This document shows positions 1 through 7,962 of a stretch of 36,894 nt of DNA, piece after piece; position 1 is the stretch's first letter; the number at the start of each line of letters is the position of its first letter. Under the pieces are notes generated by a model. That model was not told the origin of the DNA. It searched no databases and was given only the letters and a program-made list of their open reading frames with translations. A program made the translations under genes and the position numbers. The DNA is taken from the NCBI RefSeq assembly GCF_937936435.1, contig NZ_CALDDG010000097.1, forward strand, positions 1 to 36,894, in the 5' to 3' direction. Origin of the DNA: an uncultured Sulfuricurvum sp. (GTDB lineage Bacteria > Campylobacterota > Campylobacteria > Campylobacterales > Sulfurimonadaceae).

Positions 1-362
1 GAAGATGTTGCTTGATTAGAAACAAAAGTATCTTCGCCCACAGAGGTAATGTGGGTCATTTCGATCATATAACCGTTTTGAGACGGCTCGGAACACATGA
101 AAAAATTATGAACTTCCAAGGTACAAGAAAACGTGCGGCCGTTTCCATGAACGATCGCTGTACGGGCATCCGAATCGGCATGAAGCAAGAAATTGATCCA
201 GCTGAAGCTTTTAAAGTTGTGGATATAGCCTGGTTCTTTGGCAAAGAGATCGGCAGCATCTTGACAGACTCCCAATAAATCTTCCAAAGAAGCGTAATTG
301 AGTAGTTTTAGCCCTTCATCGTCGATACCGATAAATTCGTGTTTGTGGTTATAAAATAGCAC
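1..362 (-). CDS. Truncated sensory/hypothetical protein (N-terminal ~120 residues)
   Basis: An open frame reads from a GTG at 362-360 to the window edge, so the 3' end is missing. The translation begins MLFYNHKHEFIGIDDEGLK and continues without a stop for about 120 codons. I chose GTG because an AGGGAGAG ribosome-binding site lies just upstream, and the nearby ATG in another frame stops after five codons. The start is 10 bases after the stop of the PAS gene, so the two are probably cotranscribed. The visible part has no motif I can name with certainty; the mix of hydrophobic and aromatic residues resembles a PAS-like sensory fold. Its position after a stand-alone PAS protein suggests a signalling role, which is inference. 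Confidence 0.6.
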   Translation of the reverse strand, partial: MLFYNHKHEFIGIDDEGLKLLNYASLEDLLGVCQDAADLFAKEPGYIHNFKSFSWINFLLHADSDARTAIVHGNGRTFSCTLEVHNFFMCSEPSQNGYMIEMTHITSVGEDTFVSNQATS

Positions 363-372
363 GCATCTCTCC

Positions 373-786
373 CTATTGTTCTTGTTCTAGCATTTTTCGG
401 TATAACTCGGCAGTCTCTTCAATATTTTTGCGTGATGCCGGTTTGCGAGCCGCGATATACCCTTTGAGTTTACCGGTTTCATCATACGAAGGGGAAACCT
501 CGGTATCGACCCAGTAATAGCGGCCGTCTTTGCGTAGGTTCTTTACCAACCCATGCCAAAGAGTTCCTGATTGTATGGTCTTCCACATCTGAGCGAATGC
601 CGTTTTGGGCATATCGGGATGACGAATGATATTATGCGGTTCGCCGATGAGCTCATCAATGCTGTAGCCTGAAATTTCACAAAATTTTCGATTGGCAAAC
701 GTAATATTGCCTTTTAAGTCCGTTTCGCTGACAATGGCACGTCCATCGAAGAAATATTCTTCATCAATCGGATTAGGTTTTTCCAT
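373..786 (-). CDS. Single-domain PAS protein, Aer/CetB-like redox sensor
   Basis: This 137-residue protein is essentially one PAS domain (about residues 12-120). It closely resembles the N-terminal PAS of the aerotaxis receptor Aer and the stand-alone Campylobacter protein CetB. The FAD-contact region is visible as NIIRHPDMP (Arg-His-x-Asp), followed by a conserved Trp in GTLWHGLVKN and the closing strand RRYYW-like segment DGRYYWVDTEVSPSYDE. In Aer and CetB this domain binds FAD and reports redox or electron-transport state to a chemotaxis signalling module. There is no HAMP or methyl-accepting region here, so a partner protein would be needed. An AAGGGG ribosome-binding site precedes the ATG. 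The truncated downstream gene is the nearest candidate partner. Confidence 0.8.
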   Translation of the reverse strand: MEKPNPIDEEYFFDGRAIVSETDLKGNITFANRKFCEISGYSIDELIGEPHNIIRHPDMPKTAFAQMWKTIQSGTLWHGLVKNLRKDGRYYWVDTEVSPSYDETGKLKGYIAARKPASRKNIEETAELYRKMLEQEQ

Positions 787-857
787 GCATTCGACCCCTT
801 AGCTAAAAAACTGCTGAAAACGTAATCTGTGGAATATGGCATAAACTCCATAAAAGA

Positions 858-2666
858 TTACTTAGAAAGGTTTTCACGGTAAAAATTTTGGATATTTTTA
901 GCGTCTTTTGACCCGATTAGTTCACAAAGGGTCTGAAAGTCACTGTTTTCTATGGCCTCGAATGTACCGAAATAGTCGATCAGTTTTCGTATTTTGGCGT
1001 GGCTGATTCCATGGACGGATAAAAGGTGAGAGTGCTGATCCGATTTAAGTTTTGTTTTTTTGTGGAAAGTAATCGCGCTTCTATGCGCTTCGTCTCGCAG
1101 CATTTGAAGAAATTGCAACCGTTTGTCCGAACTTTCCAGCCGAAGCAGATGATTTTCGGTATGGATGATGTCATGTGCCGAGCCTTTGGCCCGATGCGCT
1201 TTCGCGTCGATTTTTTCTTTGCTGATGGCAATTACATCGAGATGGATGCCGTTGGAATGAAGTAGATCGATTGCAAGCGAACGTAAAGTCTCTCCTCCGT
1301 CCAGTACCCAAAGATCCGGGGGAGGATTCTCTCGGAAGCCTTCGATTCTCCGTGTCAGCATTTCACGCATTTGTCCGTATTCGTCGTGAGTATGCAGATG
1401 GAAAGAACGGTATCCTTTTTTATCGAAAGACTCTTTTTCATAGACGATCATGGCTCCGACGGTAGCTGTGCCTCCGTGATGAGAATTGTCAAAAACTTCG
1501 ATACGTTCAGGGAATGTTTCGAGCCCGCACAGCTCCTGAATCGAGAGAAGCAGTGAGCCATTACCCGGCTGAGGCGATCGGAGCAGTTCATCGGCGTTGT
1601 TAAGTGCTAAATCGATGAGTTCTTTTTTCTTACCGCGTAAAGGTGCCTCCAAAGAAGCTTTTTTACCAAAGAGACTGCTGAGATGTTCTTTGACCCATTC
1701 TTGGGATTCAAACGTATGGGCCACCAGAATAGGGGCGATAATCGGAGGACGCTCGTTTCCGTAAAACCCGATAATTGTCCGTTCATATGCTTCGTCGAGG
1801 GAAAAATAAGGGGTGATAGTGATAAAGTCGTGCGTCGCAGAGGCCACTTTCCCCTCCCGAATAAACAGACGGAGAATGCAGCCTCGCGTCGCATTGAGTG
1901 CGATGGCAAAAAGGTCATAATCATCCGTCGAAGCGAGATCAATCTGGGATGAGATTTCGCTTTTTCCGATCCTTTCGATTCGATCTCTTAGAACTAGAGC
2001 CTCTTCAAACCGTTCCGCTTCGGCATAGAACCCCATTTTACGCTCAAGCTCTTTGATCAGTTTGCGTTTGTTTTTGATCCACTCTATCCCTTGGGTGACC
2101 ATTTGCATATACAGCTCTCTCGGGACGGGAAGTTCGCAGGGGCCGAGACATTGTTCCATTTGATAAAAAAGGCACCGTTTTTTCCCTTTCAGACAGCTTT
2201 TTTTCTGTACCAGTTTGAGAAGCTCGTAGAGAGAATCGAGAATATCGCGTGCCCCGACTGAAAAAGGGCCGAAATAGCGGATCGATTTTCCCTTGATGAT
2301 TTTGCGGGTCAATTCAAAACGGGGATATGCATCATCCAAGTCGACGTACAGATAGGGATAAGTTTTATCGTCGCGCAGTAGAATATTGTATTTCGGTTTC
2401 AACTGTTTGATAAGAGAGTTTTCCAAAATTAACGCGTCATGCTCGTTCTCGACGATGATATAGTGCAAAGAAACCGTTTCGGAGAGCATTTTTTGGATTC
2501 GTAAAGATAGGGTAGATTTAGGACTTAAAACCGGAGTAAGGTTAAAATAGCTTTTAACCCGTTTGGAGAGATTTTTGGCTTTGCCGATATAAAGAATTCT
2601 CCCTTTGTCGTCAAGGTACTGGTAAATACCCGCTTCGTGAGGTAAAGAGCGAATTTGATCGATCAT
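858..2666 (-). CDS. uvrC: UvrABC excinuclease subunit C
   Basis: UvrC makes both incisions in nucleotide excision repair after UvrA and UvrB locate the lesion. The 602 residues match the usual family length. In order they show an N-terminal GIY-YIG nuclease (AGIYQYLDDKGRILYIGKAK, about residues 12-31), the four-cysteine cluster CX6CX7CX3C near residues 157-175 that holds an iron-sulfur site in characterised UvrC, and a UVR helix pair. Next comes the RNase H-like 5' nuclease with EVFDNSHHGG, and a C-terminal helix-hairpin-helix region (LLSVHGISHAKIRKLIDYFG). The ATG at 2666 gives the expected N-terminus. A -10 box at 2700-2705 on the minus strand lies about 35 bases upstream, back to back with the promoter of the plus-strand nadB unit. 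Confidence 0.97.
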   Translation of the reverse strand: MIDQIRSLPHEAGIYQYLDDKGRILYIGKAKNLSKRVKSYFNLTPVLSPKSTLSLRIQKMLSETVSLHYIIVENEHDALILENSLIKQLKPKYNILLRDDKTYPYLYVDLDDAYPRFELTRKIIKGKSIRYFGPFSVGARDILDSLYELLKLVQKKSCLKGKKRCLFYQMEQCLGPCELPVPRELYMQMVTQGIEWIKNKRKLIKELERKMGFYAEAERFEEALVLRDRIERIGKSEISSQIDLASTDDYDLFAIALNATRGCILRLFIREGKVASATHDFITITPYFSLDEAYERTIIGFYGNERPPIIAPILVAHTFESQEWVKEHLSSLFGKKASLEAPLRGKKKELIDLALNNADELLRSPQPGNGSLLLSIQELCGLETFPERIEVFDNSHHGGTATVGAMIVYEKESFDKKGYRSFHLHTHDEYGQMREMLTRRIEGFRENPPPDLWVLDGGETLRSLAIDLLHSNGIHLDVIAISKEKIDAKAHRAKGSAHDIIHTENHLLRLESSDKRLQFLQMLRDEAHRSAITFHKKTKLKSDQHSHLLSVHGISHAKIRKLIDYFGTFEAIENSDFQTLCELIGSKDAKNIQNFYRENLSK

Positions 2667-2698
2667 CGGTAGGCACTTAATGAATAATTTATTGAAGC

Positions 2699-2705
2699 TA
2701 TTATA
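2699..2705. promoter_or_regulatory. Overlapping divergent -10 boxes for uvrC and the lipoprotein/nadB unit
   Basis: TATTATA reads as TATAAT on the minus strand (2705-2700) toward uvrC and as TATTAT on the plus strand (2699-2704) toward the lipoprotein gene. The intergenic gap is only 71 bases, so both promoters must lie within it. No good -35 element is visible for either, which is common in this phylum. Confidence 0.5.
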
Positions 2706-2737
2706 CCATCTGAGACTGAAGAGAATAAAGGGATGAC

Positions 2738-2866
2738 ATGGGAATAAGATTAACGGCTCTCATCAGCGCGGTGGCAGCAATGCTGCTGCTTGGCGGATGC
2801 GGGTATAAAGCGCCGCCGTATTACGAAAAACAGCCTACGCAAGAGGGTACGTCTGTTGCGTTATGA
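2738..2866 (+). CDS. Small lipoprotein (LptM-like size), 42 residues
   Basis: This small gene lies upstream of nadB in a different frame. It starts at ATG 2738 with AAGGG five bases upstream and ends at TGA 2864-2866. The N-terminus MGIRLTALISAVAAMLLLGG ends in a lipobox (LGGC, Cys21), so the mature protein would be a lipidated peptide of about 22 residues. Just after the cysteine, GYKAPPYY resembles the short LptM/YifL-type lipoproteins (GxKxPLYxP). In E. coli LptM helps LptD mature, and lptD is present about 7 kb downstream. The LptM link is inference from length and this short motif. The 3' end overlaps the proposed nadB start by 11 bases. Confidence 0.75.
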   Translation: MGIRLTALISAVAAMLLLGGCGYKAPPYYEKQPTQEGTSVAL

Positions 2867-4307
2867 TGTCGTGATTATCGGTTCCGGAGTTGCAGGTTTG
2901 TACGCTGCGATCGCTCTGCCCAAAACGTTAAAAGTCTTAATCATTAACAAATCCAATCCGTGGGAATGTAATACGTATTATGCTCAGGGTGGTGTTACGA
3001 CGGCATATAACGACGACGATATCGAACTGCATGTCCGCGATACGCTCGATGCAGGAGCGGGAATGTGCAATGCTGAAGCCGTTCGAATGATGAGCGAACA
3101 TTCTCAAGAGGTGATTCGTGATCTGATAAATCGGGGATTCGCATTCGATAAAGACGAAGAAGGAAACCTGCTTTACACGAAAGAGGCCGCGCATTCTCGA
3201 AGCCGTATCTTGCACGCCGGAGGGGATGCGACGGGACGTTATCTCCATTTTTTCCTGCTAAACCAAAATCCGCATCCGATGCTTAGTAATACGACCGTCG
3301 TCGATTTGCTTATTCGGAACAATCAGTGTTGCGGCGTGGAAGTAGTGAGTGAAGGTAGCCGTCGTATTATATTGTCCGATAACGTGATTATCGCGAGCGG
3401 AGGAGTGGGATCGCTGTACGAATACCATACCAATGCTTCGACGATCAGCGGGGATATTCACGGCATTTGTATCGAAAAAGGGATCGCGCTCGAATCGATG
3501 GAGATGATGCAGTTTCATCCGACCGTCTTCGTAGCCAACAATTGGGCACGAAAACAGCTCCTTTCCGAAGCGCTCAGAGGAGAAGGGGCACAAGTTGTTG
3601 ATGAGAACGGATATAGGTTTTTATTCGAATACGATCCGCGCGGTGAATTAGCGCCGAGGGATATCGTCAGCCGGGCGATTTTCGATTACAAAAAACGGAG
3701 CGGTAAACAGGTATTTCTCTCTTGCGAACAGTTTGAATCGGAATACTTTAAAGAGCGTTTTCCGAATATTTACAAGGCATTAAACGATTTGGGATTCCAT
3801 CTTCCCAAAGATCGCGTCCCGATATCGCCGGCATTTCATTACGCCGTCGGCGGGATTAAAAGCGATATCAATGGGAACGTTCCCGGAATCAAAGGGCTTT
3901 ACACCGTGGGGGAAGCTGCATCGACGGGGGTACACGGAGCCAACCGGTTGGCGAGCAATTCCTTGCTTGAGGGGCTTGTTTTCGCACGAAAAGCGGCTCA
4001 TTCGATTATCGAAAACTCTGTAAACAGCTGTAACACACGTTTTGAAATCGGTACGGAAGCGCTTGAAATGCCGGGCGATAAAGAAAAAAAAGACTTTCTG
4101 CGTCGTATAATGTGGGAGAATGTGTCTATCGTGCGCACTCCGAAAGGATTACAGCGTGCCCGAGAGGCCATTGAAGAGATGCTTAATCAGAAGATCGGCA
4201 GGTTACTGCGTCTTCGATTATTAAGTGCCAGATGTATCGTTGAATCGGCACAAAAACGGTCAAAATCGATAGGGGTACATTATATGACACAAGGAGTTAG
4301 TGAATGA
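2856..4307 (+). CDS. nadB: L-aspartate oxidase
   Basis: NadB oxidises L-aspartate to iminoaspartate, the first step of de novo NAD synthesis. The N-terminal FAD-binding motif is IIGSGVAGLYAAIAL (GxGxxG), followed by NTYYAQGGV, the HARS-like segment EAAHSRSRILHAGGDATG, and the flavin-capping/active region EALRGEGAQVVDENG with APRDIVSRAI. Near the C-terminus GLYTVGEAASTGVHGANRLA is the FAD-binding segment typical of the fumarate reductase/NadB family. I start it at TTG 2856 rather than further upstream because upstream codons overlap the lipoprotein signal peptide and do not look like NadB, and because AGAGGGT lies eight bases before TTG. That gives 483 residues. The stop overlaps the antiporter start as ATGA. 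Confidence 0.93.
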   Translation: MRYDVVIIGSGVAGLYAAIALPKTLKVLIINKSNPWECNTYYAQGGVTTAYNDDDIELHVRDTLDAGAGMCNAEAVRMMSEHSQEVIRDLINRGFAFDKDEEGNLLYTKEAAHSRSRILHAGGDATGRYLHFFLLNQNPHPMLSNTTVVDLLIRNNQCCGVEVVSEGSRRIILSDNVIIASGGVGSLYEYHTNASTISGDIHGICIEKGIALESMEMMQFHPTVFVANNWARKQLLSEALRGEGAQVVDENGYRFLFEYDPRGELAPRDIVSRAIFDYKKRSGKQVFLSCEQFESEYFKERFPNIYKALNDLGFHLPKDRVPISPAFHYAVGGIKSDINGNVPGIKGLYTVGEAASTGVHGANRLASNSLLEGLVFARKAAHSIIENSVNSCNTRFEIGTEALEMPGDKEKKDFLRRIMWENVSIVRTPKGLQRAREAIEEMLNQKIGRLLRLRLLSARCIVESAQKRSKSIGVHYMTQGVSE

Positions 4308-5632
4308 CAGTAGAAGTTGCAGAACATGCAGCGATAAATTTTGTGGGCAGTCCGTTTGGATGGCTGCTGCTTGCCATTTTTGTGGTAGGTTACTATTTTA
4401 TTGCAACCGAAGAGAAATACCATATCGATAAAGCGAAGCCGGCTCTTTTTACAGGGACGTTCATGTTCGTCCTTATCGGTCTTTATTATGCCATTGAAGG
4501 GGCAAGTTTTACTCCGTTTGAACACGAAGTGGATCATCTGATTTTGGAAATCTCTGAGATTTTCTTCTTCTTATTCGTCGCGATGACCTATATCGAAGCG
4601 TTGATCGAACGCGGGGTTTTCAGTGCATTGCGGGCAAAACTGATTGCGAAAGGATACAGTTATCGGGAACTTTTTTGGATTACCGGTTTATTGGCATTCT
4701 TTATCTCCCCTGTGGCTGACAATCTGACGACGGCATTGATTTTATCGACGGTTTTGCTAACCATCGATAATAAGAATAAAGCTTTTTTGGTACCGAGTGC
4801 CATTAACGTCGTTGTCGCGGCAAATGCCGGAGGGGCGTGGAGTCCGTTCGGAGATATTACGACATTGATGGTATGGGCGGCCGAAAAAGGTGCGTTTAGC
4901 GAATTTTTATATCTTTTCCCTGCATCATTTATCGGATGGGGGATTACGGCGTTCCTTTTAAGCCGATATGTGCCGGATTTGGATCCGTTAAAAGACGGCG
5001 ATCCGGAAGCGGCGGCTAAAATCGAGATACTCAAAGGGGGAAAAGTTATCATTGCATTCGGTGCGTTGACGATTGCCCTGGCGGTTTTGGGAAAACAGCT
5101 TATTCACTTGCCTCCGATGTGGGGAATGCTGTTCGGTTTGGCTATTTTGCAGCTTTATATGTATTTTCTCAAGAAACGGCATAACGTTGATGTCAGTATC
5201 TTTGAAGCGATGAGTAAAATCGAGAATAATACGCTTCTTTTCTTTTTCGGTATTTTGGCGGCGGTAGGGGCACTTCACTTTACCGGCTTTTTGGAATATG
5301 CGGCAAAACTCTATACGATGTTCAGTCCGACAGTCGTGAATATCGGAGTAGGATTCCTTTCTGCCGTGGTGGATAACGTTCCGGTTATGTCGGCGGTGCT
5401 TAAAGCCAGCCCGGCGATTGATCAGGCACAATGGATGTTGGTGACGATGACCGCCGGTATCGGAGGATCGCTCATCAGTTTCGGAAGTGCGGCAGGTGTC
5501 GGTGTTATGGGAAAAATGCATGGAATCTATACGTTTTCTTCCCATATGAAACTGGGCTGGACGGTTTTGGTCGGATACGTTGTATCGATCGGAATCTGGT
5601 ATTTGCAGTTCATCGTTCTGGGCATTTATTAA
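4304..5632 (+). CDS. nhaD: NhaD-type Na+/H+ antiporter
   Basis: This 442-residue inner-membrane protein has about 11-13 hydrophobic segments. It exchanges Na+ (or Li+) for protons in the NhaD/ArsB (ion transporter) superfamily. The segments SPVADNLTTALILSTVLL and NAGGAWSPFGDITTLMVWAA are characteristic of NhaD, as is the late VGFLSAVVDNVPVMSAVL repeat with its Asp-Asn-x-Pro. The two Asn/Asp-containing halves reflect the inverted repeat of this fold. It starts inside the nadB stop codon (ATGA), so translation is probably coupled, although the functions are unrelated. A strong hairpin follows 26 bases after the stop. The symbol rests on family resemblance; ion specificity cannot be read from sequence. 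Confidence 0.88.
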   Translation: MTVEVAEHAAINFVGSPFGWLLLAIFVVGYYFIATEEKYHIDKAKPALFTGTFMFVLIGLYYAIEGASFTPFEHEVDHLILEISEIFFFLFVAMTYIEALIERGVFSALRAKLIAKGYSYRELFWITGLLAFFISPVADNLTTALILSTVLLTIDNKNKAFLVPSAINVVVAANAGGAWSPFGDITTLMVWAAEKGAFSEFLYLFPASFIGWGITAFLLSRYVPDLDPLKDGDPEAAAKIEILKGGKVIIAFGALTIALAVLGKQLIHLPPMWGMLFGLAILQLYMYFLKKRHNVDVSIFEAMSKIENNTLLFFFGILAAVGALHFTGFLEYAAKLYTMFSPTVVNIGVGFLSAVVDNVPVMSAVLKASPAIDQAQWMLVTMTAGIGGSLISFGSAAGVGVMGKMHGIYTFSSHMKLGWTVLVGYVVSIGIWYLQFIVLGIY

Positions 5633-5658
5633 GTCATATTCAAAATTAAACTACAATA

Positions 5659-5689
5659 GGGTACCCTTTCATTAACGCAAAGGGTACCC
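5659..5689 (+). terminator. Perfect 11-bp hairpin between nhaD and guaA, no U tract
   Basis: GGGTACCCTTT (5659-5669) and AAAGGGTACCC (5679-5689) form an 11-bp perfect stem around a 9-base loop. It sits between nhaD and guaA. No T run follows on either strand, so it is not a textbook intrinsic terminator. Each arm also contains the self-complementary octamer GGGTACCC, so a protein-binding site for a dimer is an alternative reading. Confidence 0.55.
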
Positions 5690-5725
5690 ACTCCCTCCCG
5701 ATTATCTCCAACTAAAGGCTCTCCT

Positions 5726-7270
5726 TTGAAAGATGTCAATATTATCGTTCTTGATTTCGGTTCACAATATACGCAGTTGATCGCACGCCGTCTCCGTGAA
5801 GACAAGGTGTATTGCGAAGTACTTCCCTACCACACTAAAATCGATGTGATTAAGGCTAAAAACCCAAAAGGGATTATTCTCAGCGGCGGCCCTTCTTCCG
5901 TTTATAATAAAGATGCGTACGAAGTCGATCAAGGGGTTTACTCGATGGGTATTCCCGTACTCGGTATTTGTTACGGAATGCAGCGTATCGCGGTCGATTT
6001 CGGCGGATCGGTGATCCGAAGCGATCATCACGAATACGGAAAAGCGGAACTTACGATCGATATGACGCAGCACTCGATTCTCTTTGAAGGGTGCGAAGAC
6101 GAACGGATCGTATGGATGAGCCACTCGGACAAAGTTGATGTATTGCCGGAGGGATTCGTTCCGATCGCGTATTCGCCGAACTCTCCGTATGCGGCAATCG
6201 CTAATGAAGAAAAAATGGTTTATGCGATGCAGTACCATCCTGAAGTCAATCACTCTGAAGAGGGGTATTTGATGCTTCGCAATTTTGCCCGCAAAATCTG
6301 CGGCATCACCGAAAAATGGGATATGGGACATTTCTTGAAAGAGCAGATCGCCAAAATCCGCGCCCAGGTAGGTGAGGGGAAAGTGCTGTGCGCTCTTAGC
6401 GGCGGAGTCGATTCTTCGGTTGTTGCGGCGTTGTTGTATGAAGCGATCGGAGATCAATTGATCCCTGTATTCGTTGATAACGGGCTTCTCAGAAAAGGGG
6501 AACGCGAGTCTGTCGAAAATATCTTTAAAGTCCATTTGAAAGTGCCTTTGATCGTTGCGGACGCTTCGTCGATTTTCCTCGGTAAATTGGCAGGGGTTAC
6601 CGATCCTGAAACCAAACGCAAAATCATCGGACATACCTTTATCGAAGTATTTGAAGCGGAAGCTAAAAAGCATGACGGGATCAAATTCCTCGCACAGGGG
6701 ACATTGTACCCTGACGTTATTGAATCGGTTTCAGTAAACGGTCCTTCCGTTACGATTAAATCACACCATAACGTCGGCGGACTGCCGGATTGGATGGATT
6801 TCGAATTGATCGAACCTCTTCGCGATCTTTTTAAAGACGAGGTACGTAAACTCGGGCTTGAACTGGGCTTGCCGGATTCACTCGTTAATCGTCATCCGTT
6901 CCCCGGGCCGGGATTGGGAATCCGCATCATGGGCGAAGTCAACAAACCGGATCTCGATTTGCTTCGAGAAGCGGATGCTATTTTGCTTGATGAGCTCAAA
7001 GCAAGCGGATATTACGCCAAAACGTGGCAGGCATTTGCCGTACTTCTTAACGTGAAATCGGTTGGTGTTATGGGTGACAACCGTACCTATGACAATACGG
7101 TCTGTGTCCGTGTCGTCGAAGCGGTGGACGGTATGACGGCGACATTTGCTCACCTGCCACATACATTGTTAGAGCGTATCAGCCGCCGTATTATCAACGA
7201 AGTAGACGGTATCAACCGGGTTGTTTACGATATCAGCTCCAAACCGCCGGCAACGATCGAGTGGGAATAA
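5726..7270 (+). CDS. guaA: GMP synthase (glutamine-hydrolysing)
   Basis: GuaA converts XMP to GMP using glutamine and ATP. The 514 residues show the N-terminal class I glutamine amidotransferase (LDFGSQYTQLIARR at the start; nucleophile in GICYGMQ at Cys82; His/Glu in YHPEVNHSEEG near residue 171). These are followed by the ATP-pyrophosphatase loop LSGGVDSSV and the C-terminal dimerisation domain (RHPFPGPGLGIRI; ends in KPPATIEWE). The start is TTG at 5726; no ATG fits in frame upstream, and the residues after TTG match the family N-terminus. AAAGG lies about eight bases before it. The HemD-like gene follows after 10 bases, so they are probably cotranscribed. Confidence 0.97.
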   Translation: MKDVNIIVLDFGSQYTQLIARRLREDKVYCEVLPYHTKIDVIKAKNPKGIILSGGPSSVYNKDAYEVDQGVYSMGIPVLGICYGMQRIAVDFGGSVIRSDHHEYGKAELTIDMTQHSILFEGCEDERIVWMSHSDKVDVLPEGFVPIAYSPNSPYAAIANEEKMVYAMQYHPEVNHSEEGYLMLRNFARKICGITEKWDMGHFLKEQIAKIRAQVGEGKVLCALSGGVDSSVVAALLYEAIGDQLIPVFVDNGLLRKGERESVENIFKVHLKVPLIVADASSIFLGKLAGVTDPETKRKIIGHTFIEVFEAEAKKHDGIKFLAQGTLYPDVIESVSVNGPSVTIKSHHNVGGLPDWMDFELIEPLRDLFKDEVRKLGLELGLPDSLVNRHPFPGPGLGIRIMGEVNKPDLDLLREADAILLDELKASGYYAKTWQAFAVLLNVKSVGVMGDNRTYDNTVCVRVVEAVDGMTATFAHLPHTLLERISRRIINEVDGINRVVYDISSKPPATIEWE

Positions 7271-7280
7271 GGCGCATCCC

Positions 7281-7940
7281 TTGCGCCCGATCTATCTTAT
7301 TTCTAAAACTCCTTATCCGGGAGTTATCCATATCCCCATTCTTTCCATCACTTTTTTGACACCGTCTATTGATTTTTCCGAATATGAAGGGATCATCGTT
7401 ACCTCAAAGCAAGGGATTAGCGCACTGCAAAATTATACGCCGGAGTGGGAACGGCTGCAATGTATTGCCGTTTCGGAACCGACAGCACGCTTTGCCAAGG
7501 AGTCCGGAGCGATTCATGTCGAGACGGCTGAAGGGTACGGCGAATCAATTCCAAAGGTATTGAGCGCAAAACAACGCAACGGAAAATGGCTTTATCTCCG
7601 TCCTGAAGTTGTTGCATCTTCATGGGTCGAACATGCCAGATTAAAAGGTTTTAGGATAGATGAAGCGGTTGTCTATGCGACGCATTGCAATGAGAATGCG
7701 TTTATGGATACCATCGAGCCTGACGGGGTTCTTATTTTTACATCCCCTTCAAGTATTCGGTGTTTTATGGAAAAATATACGTTTCAACCGACCCATTCGG
7801 TTATCGTTATCGGTAAAACGACGCAAAGCGCTTTACCGGAGAGCATTGAGTCGTATGTAAGCCCGGATACAAGCGTCGCTTCTGCAGTGAAATCGGCCTG
7901 TAAAATCGTACAAGAGTCTAAAAATTCATCACCCTTTTAA
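7281..7940 (+). CDS. hemD: Uroporphyrinogen-III synthase-like protein
   Basis: HemD closes hydroxymethylbilane into uroporphyrinogen III for haem and other tetrapyrroles. The family has little sequence conservation, so this call rests on fold-level features: about 219 residues, two alternating alpha/beta domains, the early phrase YEGIIVTSKQGISAL (HemD usually has a 'D.liftS.nav' segment here), YLRPEVVASSW in the hinge, and LIFTSPSSIRCFM with VIGKTTQSAL in the second domain. I start at TTG 7281, just after guaA ends at 7270; the longer frame from 7221 would lie inside guaA. AAGG lies eight bases upstream. It is the last gene before the RNA at 7963. Confidence 0.75.
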   Translation: MRPIYLISKTPYPGVIHIPILSITFLTPSIDFSEYEGIIVTSKQGISALQNYTPEWERLQCIAVSEPTARFAKESGAIHVETAEGYGESIPKVLSAKQRNGKWLYLRPEVVASSWVEHARLKGFRIDEAVVYATHCNENAFMDTIEPDGVLIFTSPSSIRCFMEKYTFQPTHSVIVIGKTTQSALPESIESYVSPDTSVASAVKSACKIVQESKNSSPF

Positions 7941-7951
7941 GCTTTTAGGGT

Positions 7952-7957
7952 TATAAT
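7952..7957 (+). promoter_or_regulatory. -10 box of the 6S-like RNA
   Basis: TATAAT sits 12 bases after the hemD stop. Initiation about six bases downstream would put the RNA 5' end near 7963. There is no recognisable -35 hexamer. Confidence 0.6.
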
Positions 7958-7962
7958 TGTTA

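Noticed and set aside
12..278. 88-codon plus-strand frame at the left edge
   Set aside because: The minus-strand frame through the same bases has a ribosome-binding site and continues the operon; the plus frame has neither.
5762..6673. 303-codon minus-strand open frame inside guaA
   Set aside because: It lies wholly antisense to a certain gene and its residue composition (rich in Arg, His and Phe) is that of a shadow frame.
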